From contig JBMOKT010000026.1 in the NCBI GenBank assembly GCA_049323895.1, positions 124,001 to 188,000 on the forward strand: 64,000 bases of DNA. Reading direction: 5' to 3'. This DNA comes from JBMOKT01 sp049323895. Its GTDB lineage: Bacteria; Bacillota; Peptococcia; Peptococcales; BICA1-8. Under the pieces are notes generated by a model. It made no database searches and was not told the DNA's origin. It worked only from the letters and a program-made list of their open reading frames with translations. Of the stretch, positions 25,728 through 35,878 are shown piece by piece. Position 1 is the first letter of the stretch; each line of letters starts with the position of its first letter. Made by a program: the position numbers and the translations under genes.

Positions 25728-27119
25728 TTACTTTCCAAGGCAAAACTGTGAAAAAATTTTATCTAAAATATCTTCTTCAATAGTATCACCAGTAACCTTG
25801 CCTAAGTTTTCCCAGGCACCTTTAATATCAATTACTACAAAATCTCCCGGCATATTACTCTCAATAGAATTAACCGCACCTTCTAAATGATAAATAGACT
25901 TTTGAAAAGCATCAACATGCCTTATATTAGTCAATATTGTTTCATTATCAGCTTGAATCTGTCCTGCAAAGAACATTTCCGATATTTGTTTTTCCAATAA
26001 ATCTATACCTTCATTTTCCTTAGCTGAGATTTGTACTAAAGGATGTTGCCCAATAGCTCCCTTAATCTGACTAATGTTTTTTTGTTTATATTCTAAATCT
26101 ACTTTATTAATAAGGAATATAACCTGAACATCCTCTAGGTAGTTATTAATAATTTCCAGATCCTCATCCTGTACTCCATTTAAAATATCAAAAACATACA
26201 AAACTAAATCCGCTTTTTTTATTAATTCTTTTGCCTTTTCTACACCAATTTTTTCAACAATATTTTCAGTTTTTCTTATACCAGCCGTATCAATAATCTT
26301 AATAGGAATGCCGCCTAGATTGATAAATTCTTCTATAGAATCTCTAGTAGTACCTGGTATATCTGTAACAATAGCTCTTGATTCTTTTAATAAAGCATTT
26401 AATAAACTGGATTTACCCACATTAGGCTGACCGATAATTACAACATTTAATCCCTCTTTAATAATTTTTCCTTTATGAGCCGTTTCTAAAATGTTTTCAA
26501 CTTTATTTTTTATAGCTAATAGCTGGCTTAATTGTTGGGACTGTTGTAATCTTTCAATATCATCATCAGGAAAATCAATATCTGCCTCTATATAGGCAAC
26601 CAGCCTTAATAGTTCTTCACGAGCATTGTTTACTAAAACCGATAATTGTCCCTGGAGATGATTTACCGCAATATCTAATCCTTTTTCTGTTTTCGCATTA
26701 ACTATATCCATAATAGCTTCTGCTTGAGATAAATCTAATTTTCCATTTAAAAAAGCACGTTTGCTAAACTCACCGGGATCTGCTAAACGTGCGCCATTTC
26801 TCATTACTAATTCTATGATTTTCCTTAAAGGTATCATTCCACCATGGCATTGTATTTCTATCACATCTTCACCGGTAAAGGTAGCAGGTTTTTTCATATA
26901 AAGAAATAAAGCTTCATCAATTATTTTATCCTCCTTAGAATCATAAACCTTTCCATAGGTAACAGAATGGGATTGTAAGGAATTAAAATCTTTATTTCCT
27001 TTATATATTTTTTTGCCAATTTCAAAAGCATCTGGTCCACTAATTCTTATAATGCCGACACTAGCAGCACCCATAGCTGTAATAATCGCGGCAATTGTAT
27101 CATTAAACAAGGAATTCAC
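25728..27119 (-). CDS. mnmE: tRNA modification GTPase MnmE (TrmE)
   Basis: 463 residues with a GTG start. The N-terminal formyl-THF-binding domain (DTIAAIITAMGAASVGIIRISG) is followed by the helical domain and an inserted G domain. G-domain motifs are GQPNVGKSSL, the DIPGTTRD switch, DTAG and NKVD. The C-terminus ends in CLGK, the catalytic-type CxGK motif. It forms a complex with MnmG to place carboxymethylaminomethyl groups on tRNA U34. It lies 11 bases before the chosen mnmG start, and the mnmG ribosome-binding site overlaps its stop. Confidence 0.97.
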   Translation of the reverse strand: MNSLFNDTIAAIITAMGAASVGIIRISGPDAFEIGKKIYKGNKDFNSLQSHSVTYGKVYDSKEDKIIDEALFLYMKKPATFTGEDVIEIQCHGGMIPLRKIIELVMRNGARLADPGEFSKRAFLNGKLDLSQAEAIMDIVNAKTEKGLDIAVNHLQGQLSVLVNNAREELLRLVAYIEADIDFPDDDIERLQQSQQLSQLLAIKNKVENILETAHKGKIIKEGLNVVIIGQPNVGKSSLLNALLKESRAIVTDIPGTTRDSIEEFINLGGIPIKIIDTAGIRKTENIVEKIGVEKAKELIKKADLVLYVFDILNGVQDEDLEIINNYLEDVQVIFLINKVDLEYKQKNISQIKGAIGQHPLVQISAKENEGIDLLEKQISEMFFAGQIQADNETILTNIRHVDAFQKSIYHLEGAVNSIESNMPGDFVVIDIKGAWENLGKVTGDTIEEDILDKIFSQFCLGK

Positions 27120-27205
27120 CCCATGGTAAAATATTCTTCACATATGTTACCACAAAATATAAATAAAAACACATATAATAAAAAAAATTCCAGTTAATAC
27201 TGGAA

Positions 27206-27826
27206 TTAATTTTTAGGAACTATTACAACCTTTCGAAAAGGTTCATCACCTTCACTATAGGTAGTGATTTTTTTATCCTCTTGTAAGGTTAGATGAATAA
27301 TTCGCCTTTCATGGGGATTCATTGGTTCTAAAACAACCTTTCTCCCAGTTCTTTTTACTTTTTCTGATAATCTGTTGGCTAAATTAACCAGCGTCTCTTC
27401 TCTTCGTTCCCTATATCCTTCAACATCTACTATTAATTTCTTTCTGTTATCAGAATTTTTATTAATTACTAAGTTCAGCAGAAACTGAAGAGAATCTAGG
27501 GTATCCCCCCGGCGCCCAATCAAAATACCTAAATCATCACCACTAATATTGAAAATAACACAATCACTGGTTTCTTTTACTTCAATTACTGACTTTAATT
27601 TCATATGTCCTAAAATATTATTTAGGAATTTTGTTGACTCTTTAATAAAATTATATTTCTCTGTAACCTTAACTACAGCATTTTTACTACCCAATATTCC
27701 TAAAAAACCCTTATTAGGTTGTTCTACAATTTCAATCTCTACTTCTTCTTTTGTCATATTCAGTTCATCTAGAGCTAAAGCAATAGCTTCATCAACAGTT
27801 TTTGCAGAAATTTCTATACTTCTCAT
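27206..27826 (-). CDS. jag: RNA-binding protein Jag/KhpB (SpoIIIJ-associated)
   Basis: 206 residues with the three expected domains. These are Jag-N (SAKTVDEAIALALDELNMTKEEVEIEI), KH-II with GRRGDTLDSLQFLLNLV, and R3H with the NPHERRIIHLTL block. It is an RNA-binding protein working with KhpA in cell-elongation control in other Firmicutes. It overlaps the end of yidC by four bases, so the two are translationally coupled. It is followed 87 bases later by mnmE. Confidence 0.95.
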   Translation of the reverse strand: MRSIEISAKTVDEAIALALDELNMTKEEVEIEIVEQPNKGFLGILGSKNAVVKVTEKYNFIKESTKFLNNILGHMKLKSVIEVKETSDCVIFNISGDDLGILIGRRGDTLDSLQFLLNLVINKNSDNRKKLIVDVEGYRERREETLVNLANRLSEKVKRTGRKVVLEPMNPHERRIIHLTLQEDKKITTYSEGDEPFRKVVIVPKN

Positions 27827-28494
27827 TTACCACTAACTTCCTCCTTTTTCTCATCAAGAGGCTGTTTATTAATCCAATATTGCTGCACTGCACCTAAAAT
27901 ATTAAAAACAACCCAGTATAAAGCAAGTCCTGCAGCAAATTTCATACTGATGTAACCGATAAATAAAGGCATAAAATACAAAAGCATTACTTGAGTGGAA
28001 TTATTGTTAGTCGAAGTTGTCGGTGTAGTAATTTTAGATTGTACAAAAGTTGCCGCAGCAACAAGTATAGGTAGAATATAATAAGGATCTGGCTGACTGA
28101 GATTAGAAATCCAAAAGAATTTTGCATGGGCTGCCGGTTCAAAAGTAAAGTCTCTTAATGCAGTAAATAAACCAATCAATATAGGCATCTGTACTAATAA
28201 AGGCAAACAGCCTGCTGCAGGGTTTACATTATATTCTTTATATAAATCCAGAACAGCCTTGTTCATTTTTTCTTTGTCATTTTTATATTTCTTTTGAATC
28301 TCTTGAACTTTAGGTTGAATCAACTGCATACCCTTCATTGACTTCATTTGTTTTACAGAAAGAGGGTATAAAGCAATTTTTAAAATTATAGTTAGCAATA
28401 TAATAGCTAATGCATAACTAGGTATTCCTATAGTGGTTGTAAAATTATATAAAATCATAATTATACTTTTAATACCATTTACTAACCAATCCAA
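27823..28494 (-). CDS. yidC: Membrane protein insertase YidC/SpoIIIJ
   Basis: 223 residues with a TTG start. No cleavable lipoprotein signal (LxxC) is obvious at the N-terminus. Five to six hydrophobic segments include the family blocks TIILKIALYPLSVKQMKSMKGMQLIQPKVQEIQKKYKND, GCLPLLVQMPILIGLF and the C-terminal YWVVFNILGAVQQYWI. The hydrophilic groove arginine probably corresponds to a K/R near the first segment. YidC inserts membrane proteins. The SpoIIIJ form is needed for sigma-G activation in spore formers. It is followed by jag in the standard order. Confidence 0.95.
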   Translation of the reverse strand: MDWLVNGIKSIIMILYNFTTTIGIPSYALAIILLTIILKIALYPLSVKQMKSMKGMQLIQPKVQEIQKKYKNDKEKMNKAVLDLYKEYNVNPAAGCLPLLVQMPILIGLFTALRDFTFEPAAHAKFFWISNLSQPDPYYILPILVAAATFVQSKITTPTTSTNNNSTQVMLLYFMPLFIGYISMKFAAGLALYWVVFNILGAVQQYWINKQPLDEKKEEVSGK

Positions 28495-28547
28495 ATTATT
28501 CCCTGCTAATACTAATTAAATTTTAGCAGGAATTCACCTCCTTAATT

Positions 28548-28772
28548 TTATTTAACAGGATCATATCCTCCAGGATTAAATGGATGGCATTTAATAATTC
28601 TCTTTATAGCCATTAACGACCCTTTTAAAAAACCATGTTTACTTATTGCTTGCAATGAATATTCAGAACAAGTAGGATAAAATCTACAAGTTTTCCCTTT
28701 AAGAGGAGAAATAAAAACTTGATAAAATCTAATCAATTTTAAAGCCCCATAAGATAATATCTTATCTATCAT
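28548..28772 (-). CDS. yidD: Membrane protein insertion efficiency factor YidD
   Basis: 74 residues with the conserved CRFYPTCSEYSLQAISKHG core and the ending HPFNPGGYDPV. YidD assists YidC-mediated insertion. It overlaps the end of rnpA by 11 bases and lies 53 bases before yidC, the conserved origin-region order. Confidence 0.95.
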   Translation of the reverse strand: MIDKILSYGALKLIRFYQVFISPLKGKTCRFYPTCSEYSLQAISKHGFLKGSLMAIKRIIKCHPFNPGGYDPVK

Positions 28773-29109
28773 ATAACAATTTACCTTTTTTTAGTAGTGA
28801 CTCCATGCTTTCTTCAACATCTTTATAGCTTTTTCCTTTAATTTTTTGCCTGGCTAAAAAAATTAAATCATATTGAGGCTCTATCAATGCTAAATTTTTT
28901 TTAATTATTTCCCTAAAAACTCTTTTTAAATAATTCCGTTCATTAGCTTTACCAATTTTTTTAGATATAGAAAATCCTACCCTTGTATTTTGATTTAACT
29001 TATTTCTTTTTATATATAAAACTAAAAATTCATTAGCAATAGATTTGGATGATCTATATATTCGTCTGAATTCAAGGTTCTTTCTTAATCTATATTTTTT
29101 TGGAAGCAT
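28762..29109 (-). CDS. rnpA: Ribonuclease P protein component
   Basis: 115 residues, strongly basic. The RNR-type motif is present in FSISKKIGKANERNYLKRVFREI. It binds the catalytic RNase P RNA and helps mature tRNA 5' ends. It is separated from rpmH by a terminator-like hairpin at 29196-29216, so expression may depend on read-through or on an internal promoter. Confidence 0.96.
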   Translation of the reverse strand: MLPKKYRLRKNLEFRRIYRSSKSIANEFLVLYIKRNKLNQNTRVGFSISKKIGKANERNYLKRVFREIIKKNLALIEPQYDLIFLARQKIKGKSYKDVEESMESLLKKGKLLYDR

Positions 29110-29195
29110 AATTCACAGCCCCTCAATGGACAATTAATGATATTTTGCCCAACATAGGAGAAATTAAATAAAATCAAAAAGATGGTAATAATCTA

Positions 29196-29216
29196 AAAAG
29201 GCCTCAAGGGCCTTTT
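29196..29216. terminator. Hairpin between rpmH and rnpA
   Basis: An 8-bp perfect stem AAAAGGCC/GGCCTTTT with a 5-base loop. T residues follow on the minus strand, so it can attenuate rpmH transcription before rnpA. Confidence 0.75.
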
Positions 29217-29255
29217 CCTAGAGAAGTTGTATAGTAAAGTTTAAAAAGGATTAAG

Positions 29256-29390
29256 TTACGCACTTAATCTTTTTCTACCTCTATCCCTTCTCCTTTTTAG
29301 TACATTTCTACCTGTTGGGCTGCTCATTCTTTTACGAAATCCATGTACTCTCTTATGTTTTCTATTTTTTGGTTGATATGTTCTTTTCAC
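29256..29390 (-). CDS. rpmH: 50S ribosomal protein L34
   Basis: 44 residues with a GTG start. The protein begins MKRTYQPKNRKHKRVHGFR and continues KRMSSPTGRNVLKRRR, an unmistakable L34. It is preceded by AGGAGGTG and a consensus promoter at 29461-29489. It is the first gene of the leftward origin operon. Confidence 0.98.
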   Translation of the reverse strand: MKRTYQPKNRKHKRVHGFRKRMSSPTGRNVLKRRRDRGRKRLSA

Positions 29391-29439
29391 CTAGGACACC
29401 TCCTCTGCCATCTTACACTTATATGAATAACTTATATAC

Positions 29440-29650
29440 TATTTATCCACATACAACAAGATTATATCTTATCAACCAGAAAGGGTCAAGTTTGACCTGT
29501 ACTAATAATATATTTTGTGGATAAGTTTTAATTAATTATCTGATATCTGTTGATAACTTATATTAAGTCTGGTATTATTTAGTTGCTATTTTCTTAATAC
29601 TATTAATTATCCACAAAATACATTATTTTGTTCACAACTTGTGGATAATT
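29440..29650. other. oriC, upstream DnaA-box cluster (rpmH-dnaA interval)
   Basis: Perfect DnaA boxes TTATCCACA are present at 29443-29451 and 29607-29615 (plus) and at 29516-29524 and 29640-29648 (minus). A one-mismatch box is at 29548-29556. With the cluster downstream of dnaA this gives the bipartite origin known in Bacillus. Confidence 0.9.
29461..29489 (-). promoter_or_regulatory. Promoter of rpmH
   Basis: Minus strand: -35 TTGACC (29484-29489), 17-base spacer, perfect -10 TATAAT (29461-29466). A DnaA box lies just downstream at 29443-29451. Confidence 0.8.
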
Positions 29651-29686
29651 TTATTTATAAATAATTTTTTCCTGGAGGTAATACTG

Positions 29687-31027
<1,341 letters not shown>

Positions 31028-31264
31028 TTGTGGATAAATATCTTATTAACATGTTAGTATCATGTTAATAAGATGTGGAAAATATATTACCTTGTTAATA
31101 TGTGGATAACACTAGTTTTTTACCCACATTACTACACACATTCCCAAAGTTAGAATGGATATGGATAAAAAAACCTTTTCCACATATCCACACTTACTAC
31201 TATAACTACTAAATATATGTTTTAAATAACAAAAATATTCCTGGAGAAAGGAAGGTTTTTTAAA
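31028..31264. other. oriC, downstream part: DnaA boxes and DnaA-trio-like tract
   Basis: Perfect boxes (minus) are at 31029-31037 and 31101-31109, with near-consensus ones at 31074-31082, 31176-31184 and 31184-31192. Immediately after the last pair comes TACTACTATAACTACTAA (31195-31212), a series of triplets like the DnaA-trios of the Bacillus unwinding region, then AT-rich sequence. A 13-bp perfect inverted repeat lies at 31041-31073. Confidence 0.85.
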
Positions 31265-32374
31265 TTGAAAATTATTGCAACGAAAGAAAGTCTATTAAAT
31301 GGTATACAAACAGTTCAAAAAGCCATATCAACAAAAAATACTATCCCTATCTTATCTGGGATTTCTATTAAGGCTGCAGAAAATAAACTTTTTTTTAGGG
31401 CAACAGATTTAGAAATTGGTATAGAGTGCCGTGTTCCTGTTCAGGTACTGGAAGAGGGGGAGGTAGTTTTACCTTCCCGCCATTTTTCAGAGCTGGTTAG
31501 AAAATTACCTAACACTAAAATACATATAACTTATTTACCTGAAATTATTGGAGTAAATATAAGATATGATGATGCAGAAGTTGACCTAAAAGGATGGCCG
31601 GGAGAAGAGTTTCCCGCAATACCTGAGGTAAATGATAAATTTTCTTTTGATATTGACCCTATGATTCTAAAAAATATGATAAGGCAAACCATATTTGCGA
31701 CGGCAATTGATGATAGCAGACCTATATTTAATGGAGCATTATTTGAAATAAAAGACAATAATTTTAATATGGTAACAACCGATACCCATCGGTTAGCACT
31801 TAAATCAGGCAAAATCAACTTATCTTTGGAAAATAATATAAATATAATTATCCCAGGAAAAACTTTAAGTGAAGTACATAGGGCCATCAGGGAAGATGAT
31901 GATTTTATCAGGATAAAAGGTAATGAAAATCAAATATCTTTTGAAAATGACGAAACAAGAATCATTTCTAGACTTATTGAAGGTAAATTTCCAAATTATC
32001 AGCAGGTAATTCCTCAGGATTTTAAAACCTTTATTAAGATAAAAACAAAAAATTTCCAGGAAACGATAGAAAGAGCTAATTTATTTACAAACGAAAAAGA
32101 TGGAACCAGTATTATTAAAATAATTGTTAATAATGATATAATGCAGGTAACATCAAAGTCTGAAATTGGTAAAGTGGATGAAAAAATACCCATTTATTGT
32201 GAAGGTGAAAATCTTGAAATATCTTTTAATGCAAAGTATTTAATTGATGCTTTAAAGGTTATAGATTCGGAGGATTTAGATATTTCCTTGTCAGGCTCTT
32301 TAAGCCCTGGAATAATCAAGCCGGGTAATAACAGCAATTATTTATATCTGATTTTACCTCTCAGAACAATTTAA
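31265..32374 (+). CDS. dnaN: DNA polymerase III beta sliding clamp
   Basis: 369 residues with a TTG start (no better ATG nearby). The three clamp repeats are recognisable, starting MKIIATKESLLNGIQTVQKAISTKNTIPILSGISIKA. Mid-protein landmarks are FATAIDDSRPIFNGALFEI and the TDTHRLALKSG block. The C-terminus ends in YLILPLRT, the expected partner-binding edge. The dimeric ring tethers the polymerase to DNA. It is followed by recF with a 14-base gap. The small S4-domain gene often found between dnaN and recF is absent. Confidence 0.97.
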   Translation: MKIIATKESLLNGIQTVQKAISTKNTIPILSGISIKAAENKLFFRATDLEIGIECRVPVQVLEEGEVVLPSRHFSELVRKLPNTKIHITYLPEIIGVNIRYDDAEVDLKGWPGEEFPAIPEVNDKFSFDIDPMILKNMIRQTIFATAIDDSRPIFNGALFEIKDNNFNMVTTDTHRLALKSGKINLSLENNINIIIPGKTLSEVHRAIREDDDFIRIKGNENQISFENDETRIISRLIEGKFPNYQQVIPQDFKTFIKIKTKNFQETIERANLFTNEKDGTSIIKIIVNNDIMQVTSKSEIGKVDEKIPIYCEGENLEISFNAKYLIDALKVIDSEDLDISLSGSLSPGIIKPGNNSNYLYLILPLRTI

Positions 32375-32388
32375 ATTGGAGAAAAGCT

Positions 32389-33507
32389 GTGATTTTAAAT
32401 AGCATTTCAGTTGAAAACTATCGAAATTATGAAAATCAAAAAGTAAATTTAAATAGTGATGTAAATATATTTTTTGGTGACAATGGACAAGGTAAGACAA
32501 ATTTACTGGAGGCTGTTTATTATATTGCCACAGGAAGCTCTTTTCGTAATAGTAAAGATTTGGAAATAATAAAATGGGATAAAGATTTTTTTAGAATAAT
32601 AGGTAAAATATATAAGAAAAGCATAGAGAGAGAAATAATAATAGAGTTTTTTTATCAAAACAGTGGTAATAAACAATTAAAAATAAATGGTGTAAAATAT
32701 AAAAAGGTATCTGATGTTTTAGGATACCTGCAGGCTGTTATTTTTTCGCCTGATGATTTAAATATCATTAAAGGTTCTCCTGCAGAAAGGAGAAAATTTA
32801 TCGATACAGAAATTAGTCAGTTAACAAGTGGTTATTATGAAGTACTTGCAAATTATAACAAGGTACTAAATCAACGGAATAATCTACTAAAGGTCATTAG
32901 GGATAATAATGAAAAAACAGATACTCTGGAAATTTGGGATGAACAATTAGTTAAACTGGGAAGCATAATTATCAAAAATAGAATAGATTTTCTTAAAAAA
33001 GTAGTTCCTTTAGCGAGGAAAATTCAATATGAAATAACCGAGGGAAATGAACAACTTGATATAACATATAATTCCATAATAATTGATAAACCAGAAAATG
33101 AAATTAAAGTAATTGAAAAATCTTTTCATGAAATAATTAAAAAAAATAGAAACAAAGAAATATATCGGGCAATATCTCTCTATGGACCACATCGGGATGA
33201 TCTTAATTTTTATGTGAATAAAAAAGATCTAAAAAATTATGGTTCTCAGGGACAACAAAGGACAAGTATTTTGTCAGTTAAAATCGCAGAATTGAAAATG
33301 TTTTATAACCATAATGATGAATATCCGTTGTTGTTATTGGATGATGTAATGTCTGAATTAGACGATAAAAGAAGGAATTTCTTAATAAGGGTAATAAGAG
33401 AAAATCAAATACAAACCTTGATTACAGGTGCTAGTAAAGAAATAACTGATAATATTATAGAAAAAGAGATTTTCAAAGTTGTTGATGGTATTATCACCAG
33501 CTGTTAA
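32389..33507 (+). CDS. recF: DNA repair and replication protein RecF
   Basis: 372 residues with a GTG start. Walker A is FFGDNGQGKTNLLEA near residue 30. The ABC-type signature is SQGQQRTSILSVKIAEL and Walker B is LLLLDDVMSELDD. RecF is an SMC-like ATPase that helps load RecA at gaps. The start ILNSISVENYRNYENQKV fits the family. It lies between dnaN and remB, in the standard order. Confidence 0.97.
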   Translation: MILNSISVENYRNYENQKVNLNSDVNIFFGDNGQGKTNLLEAVYYIATGSSFRNSKDLEIIKWDKDFFRIIGKIYKKSIEREIIIEFFYQNSGNKQLKINGVKYKKVSDVLGYLQAVIFSPDDLNIIKGSPAERRKFIDTEISQLTSGYYEVLANYNKVLNQRNNLLKVIRDNNEKTDTLEIWDEQLVKLGSIIIKNRIDFLKKVVPLARKIQYEITEGNEQLDITYNSIIIDKPENEIKVIEKSFHEIIKKNRNKEIYRAISLYGPHRDDLNFYVNKKDLKNYGSQGQQRTSILSVKIAELKMFYNHNDEYPLLLLDDVMSELDDKRRNFLIRVIRENQIQTLITGASKEITDNIIEKEIFKVVDGIITSC

Positions 33508-33519
33508 GGAGGATTAATA

Positions 33520-33789
33520 TTGTTTCTACATTTAGGGGAAAATGTCATTGTTCCAAAAAAATCTGTAATAGGGATTTTTGATAAAGAAAAAACCACCAGT
33601 TCAATAGCAACCCGTGAGTATTTGGAAATAGCCCAATCAGAAAATAAAATAATAAAAATTGGAAGCGATGAAAATTATAAAACTTTTATTCTAACAAATC
33701 ATGGTATTTACTTGTCACCTATTTCTTCCTATACACTTTATAAAAGATTTCAACAAATATTTCTTCAAAACGAGGAAAAAATTAATTAA
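33520..33789 (+). CDS. remB: Extracellular matrix regulator RemB (DUF370/YaaB)
   Basis: 89 residues with a TTG start after AAGGAGG. It begins MFLHLGENVIVPKKSVIGIFD and contains TREYLEIAQSENKII, matching the DUF370 family protein coded between recF and gyrB in Bacillus. RemB-type proteins contribute to matrix gene control there; a role in this organism is not shown. It is followed by a strong terminator that ends the dnaA-dnaN-recF-remB transcript. Confidence 0.88.
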   Translation: MFLHLGENVIVPKKSVIGIFDKEKTTSSIATREYLEIAQSENKIIKIGSDENYKTFILTNHGIYLSPISSYTLYKRFQQIFLQNEEKIN

Positions 33790-33812
33790 CCGGGTATAAC
33801 CCGGTTAATTTT
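33786..33812 (+). terminator. Terminator after remB
   Basis: A 9-bp perfect stem TTAACCGGG/CCCGGTTAA (5-base loop) followed by TTTT. Confidence 0.85.
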
Positions 33813-33841
33813 ATAATAATAGGGAATAATTTCCTTTTTTA

Positions 33842-33870
33842 TTGATATTAATTAAATATTTTGCTATAAT
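33842..33870 (+). promoter_or_regulatory. Promoter of gyrB-gyrA
   Basis: -35 TTGATA (33842-33847), 17-base spacer, perfect -10 TATAAT (33865-33870), 38 bases before the gyrB start. Confidence 0.85.
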
Positions 33871-33907
33871 TCTAATTTAGGGAAATTACTTACAAGGGGA
33901 GAATAAT

Positions 33908-35815
33908 GTGGAACAATTTAATAATAATGGATACACAGCCAATGAAATACAGGTATTAGAAGGTTTAGAAGCAGTAAGAAAAAGACCAGGTATGTATATT
34001 GGTAGTACAAGCTCCCGTGGATTGCACCATTTGGTTTATGAGATAGTAGATAATAGTATCGATGAGGCTTTAGCAGGTTTTGGAAATAAAATAGAAGTAA
34101 TAATTCATAATGATAACAGTATTACCGTTATTGATGAGGGAAGGGGGATCCCTGTTGAACCCCACCCAAAAATGAAAATACCTGCTGTTGAGTTAGTTAT
34201 GACTACCCTTCATGCTGGCGGTAAGTTTGGTGGAAAGGGTTATAAAGTTTCGGGCGGGCTTCATGGAGTTGGTATGTCGGTAGTAAATGCTCTTTCTGAA
34301 TGGCTGGAGGTTGAAGTAAATAGAGAAGGAAAAATATTCCAACAGAGGTATGAAAGGGGTAAAACAGCCTCCAAGCTCCAGGTAATAGGCAGTTCTAAAA
34401 AAACAGGAACAAAAATAGTATTTAAGCCTGACAATCTTATTTTTGAAGATACTGTCTATGATTTTAATGTTTTGGTACAGAGGTTAAGGGAATTGTCTTT
34501 TTTAAATAAAGGTTTAAAAATATCTTTAAAAGACGAAAGGGATAATAACGAAGCAGTATTCCTTCATAATGGTGGAATTTTAGACTTTGTAAAACATATC
34601 AATAAAAACAAAGATGCTATAAATAGCAAGGTGATTTTTTTCGAAGATGAAAAAGATGATATACAGGTAGAAGTAGCATTACAGTATACTGATACTTATA
34701 ATGAAAATATATTTTCTTATGCCAATAACATTAATACCCATGAGGGTGGAACCCATGAATCAGGTTTTAAATCAGCCTTGACCAGGGTTATTAATGACTA
34801 TGCCCGTAAACAAAATTTATTGAAAGATAATGATAGCAACCTGACGGGAGAAGATATCAGAGAAGGCTTAACTGCAGTTATAAGTGTTAAAGTACCTGAA
34901 CCCCAGTTTGAGGGGCAGACAAAAACAAAACTAGGAAACAGTGAAGTAAGGGGAATAGCAGAAAGTATAGTAAATGAAAATTTATCTACCTTTTTAGAAG
35001 AAAACCCGGCAGTAGGTAAAAAAATAATCGAAAAGGCTGTCTATGCTGCAAGGGCAAGAGAAGCAGCCCGTAAAGCCAGGGAACTAACCAGAAGAAAAAA
35101 TGCATTAGAAAATACTGCTTTACCGGGAAAGTTAGCTGATTGTTCTATTAAAGATCCCCAGTTTTGTGAACTTTACCTGGTGGAGGGTGATTCTGCGGGA
35201 GGTTCTGCTAAACAGGGAAGGGACAGAAGATTCCAGGCTATATTACCTTTAAGGGGAAAAATCATAAACGTAGAAAAAGCCAGGCTGGATAAAATATTGA
35301 ATAATGAAGAAATAAGGGCAATCATTACAGCCATGGGTACCGGAATTAGTGAAGATTTTGATATAACAAAGGCAAGGTATAATAAAATTATTTTAATGAG
35401 TGATGCCGACGTTGACGGTGCCCATATCAGAACCTTACTTTTAACTTTCTTTTACCGCTATATGAAGCCTTTAGTAGAGCAAGGTTATGTGTATATTGCC
35501 CAGCCCCCCCTTTATAAAGTAAAGAAAAATAGAGAAGAAACCTATCTATATTCTGATGATGAACTTAACAGACATTTAGAAAAGGTAGGCAGGGACAATT
35601 ATTCCATTCAAAGATATAAAGGTTTGGGTGAAATGAACCCTGACCAACTTTGGGATACGACTATGAATCCAAAAACTAGGACAATACTTCGGGTAAATTT
35701 GGAGGATGCAATCAGGGCTGACGAAATATTTACCATACTTATGGGGGATAAGGTAGAGCCCAGAAGGGATTTTATCCAATCAAATGCTAAGTATGTGAGA
35801 AATCTGGATATATAA
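33908..35815 (+). CDS. gyrB: DNA gyrase subunit B
   Basis: 635 residues with a GTG start after AAGGGGAG. It is a GHKL ATPase with EIVDNSIDEALAG, the GRGIPV turn and GGLHGVGMSVVNALS, then a TOPRIM domain with the EGDSAGGSAKQGRDR block and DADVDGAHIRTLLL. It ends in RRDFIQSNAKYVRNLDI, the usual GyrB C-terminus. It drives ATP-dependent negative supercoiling with GyrA. It is first of a two-gene operon with its own promoter. Confidence 0.98.
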   Translation: MEQFNNNGYTANEIQVLEGLEAVRKRPGMYIGSTSSRGLHHLVYEIVDNSIDEALAGFGNKIEVIIHNDNSITVIDEGRGIPVEPHPKMKIPAVELVMTTLHAGGKFGGKGYKVSGGLHGVGMSVVNALSEWLEVEVNREGKIFQQRYERGKTASKLQVIGSSKKTGTKIVFKPDNLIFEDTVYDFNVLVQRLRELSFLNKGLKISLKDERDNNEAVFLHNGGILDFVKHINKNKDAINSKVIFFEDEKDDIQVEVALQYTDTYNENIFSYANNINTHEGGTHESGFKSALTRVINDYARKQNLLKDNDSNLTGEDIREGLTAVISVKVPEPQFEGQTKTKLGNSEVRGIAESIVNENLSTFLEENPAVGKKIIEKAVYAARAREAARKARELTRRKNALENTALPGKLADCSIKDPQFCELYLVEGDSAGGSAKQGRDRRFQAILPLRGKIINVEKARLDKILNNEEIRAIITAMGTGISEDFDITKARYNKIILMSDADVDGAHIRTLLLTFFYRYMKPLVEQGYVYIAQPPLYKVKKNREETYLYSDDELNRHLEKVGRDNYSIQRYKGLGEMNPDQLWDTTMNPKTRTILRVNLEDAIRADEIFTILMGDKVEPRRDFIQSNAKYVRNLDI

Positions 35816-35878
35816 GAAGTTAGTAGTTATAAAAATATACAAATATAAATTGTTTGAATAGTGAAAGGAGATCCAATA

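Noticed and set aside
29639..29686. Upstream start for DnaA
   Set aside because: The extra 16 residues overlap a DnaA box and do not fit domain I. A ribosome-binding site precedes the ATG at 29687.
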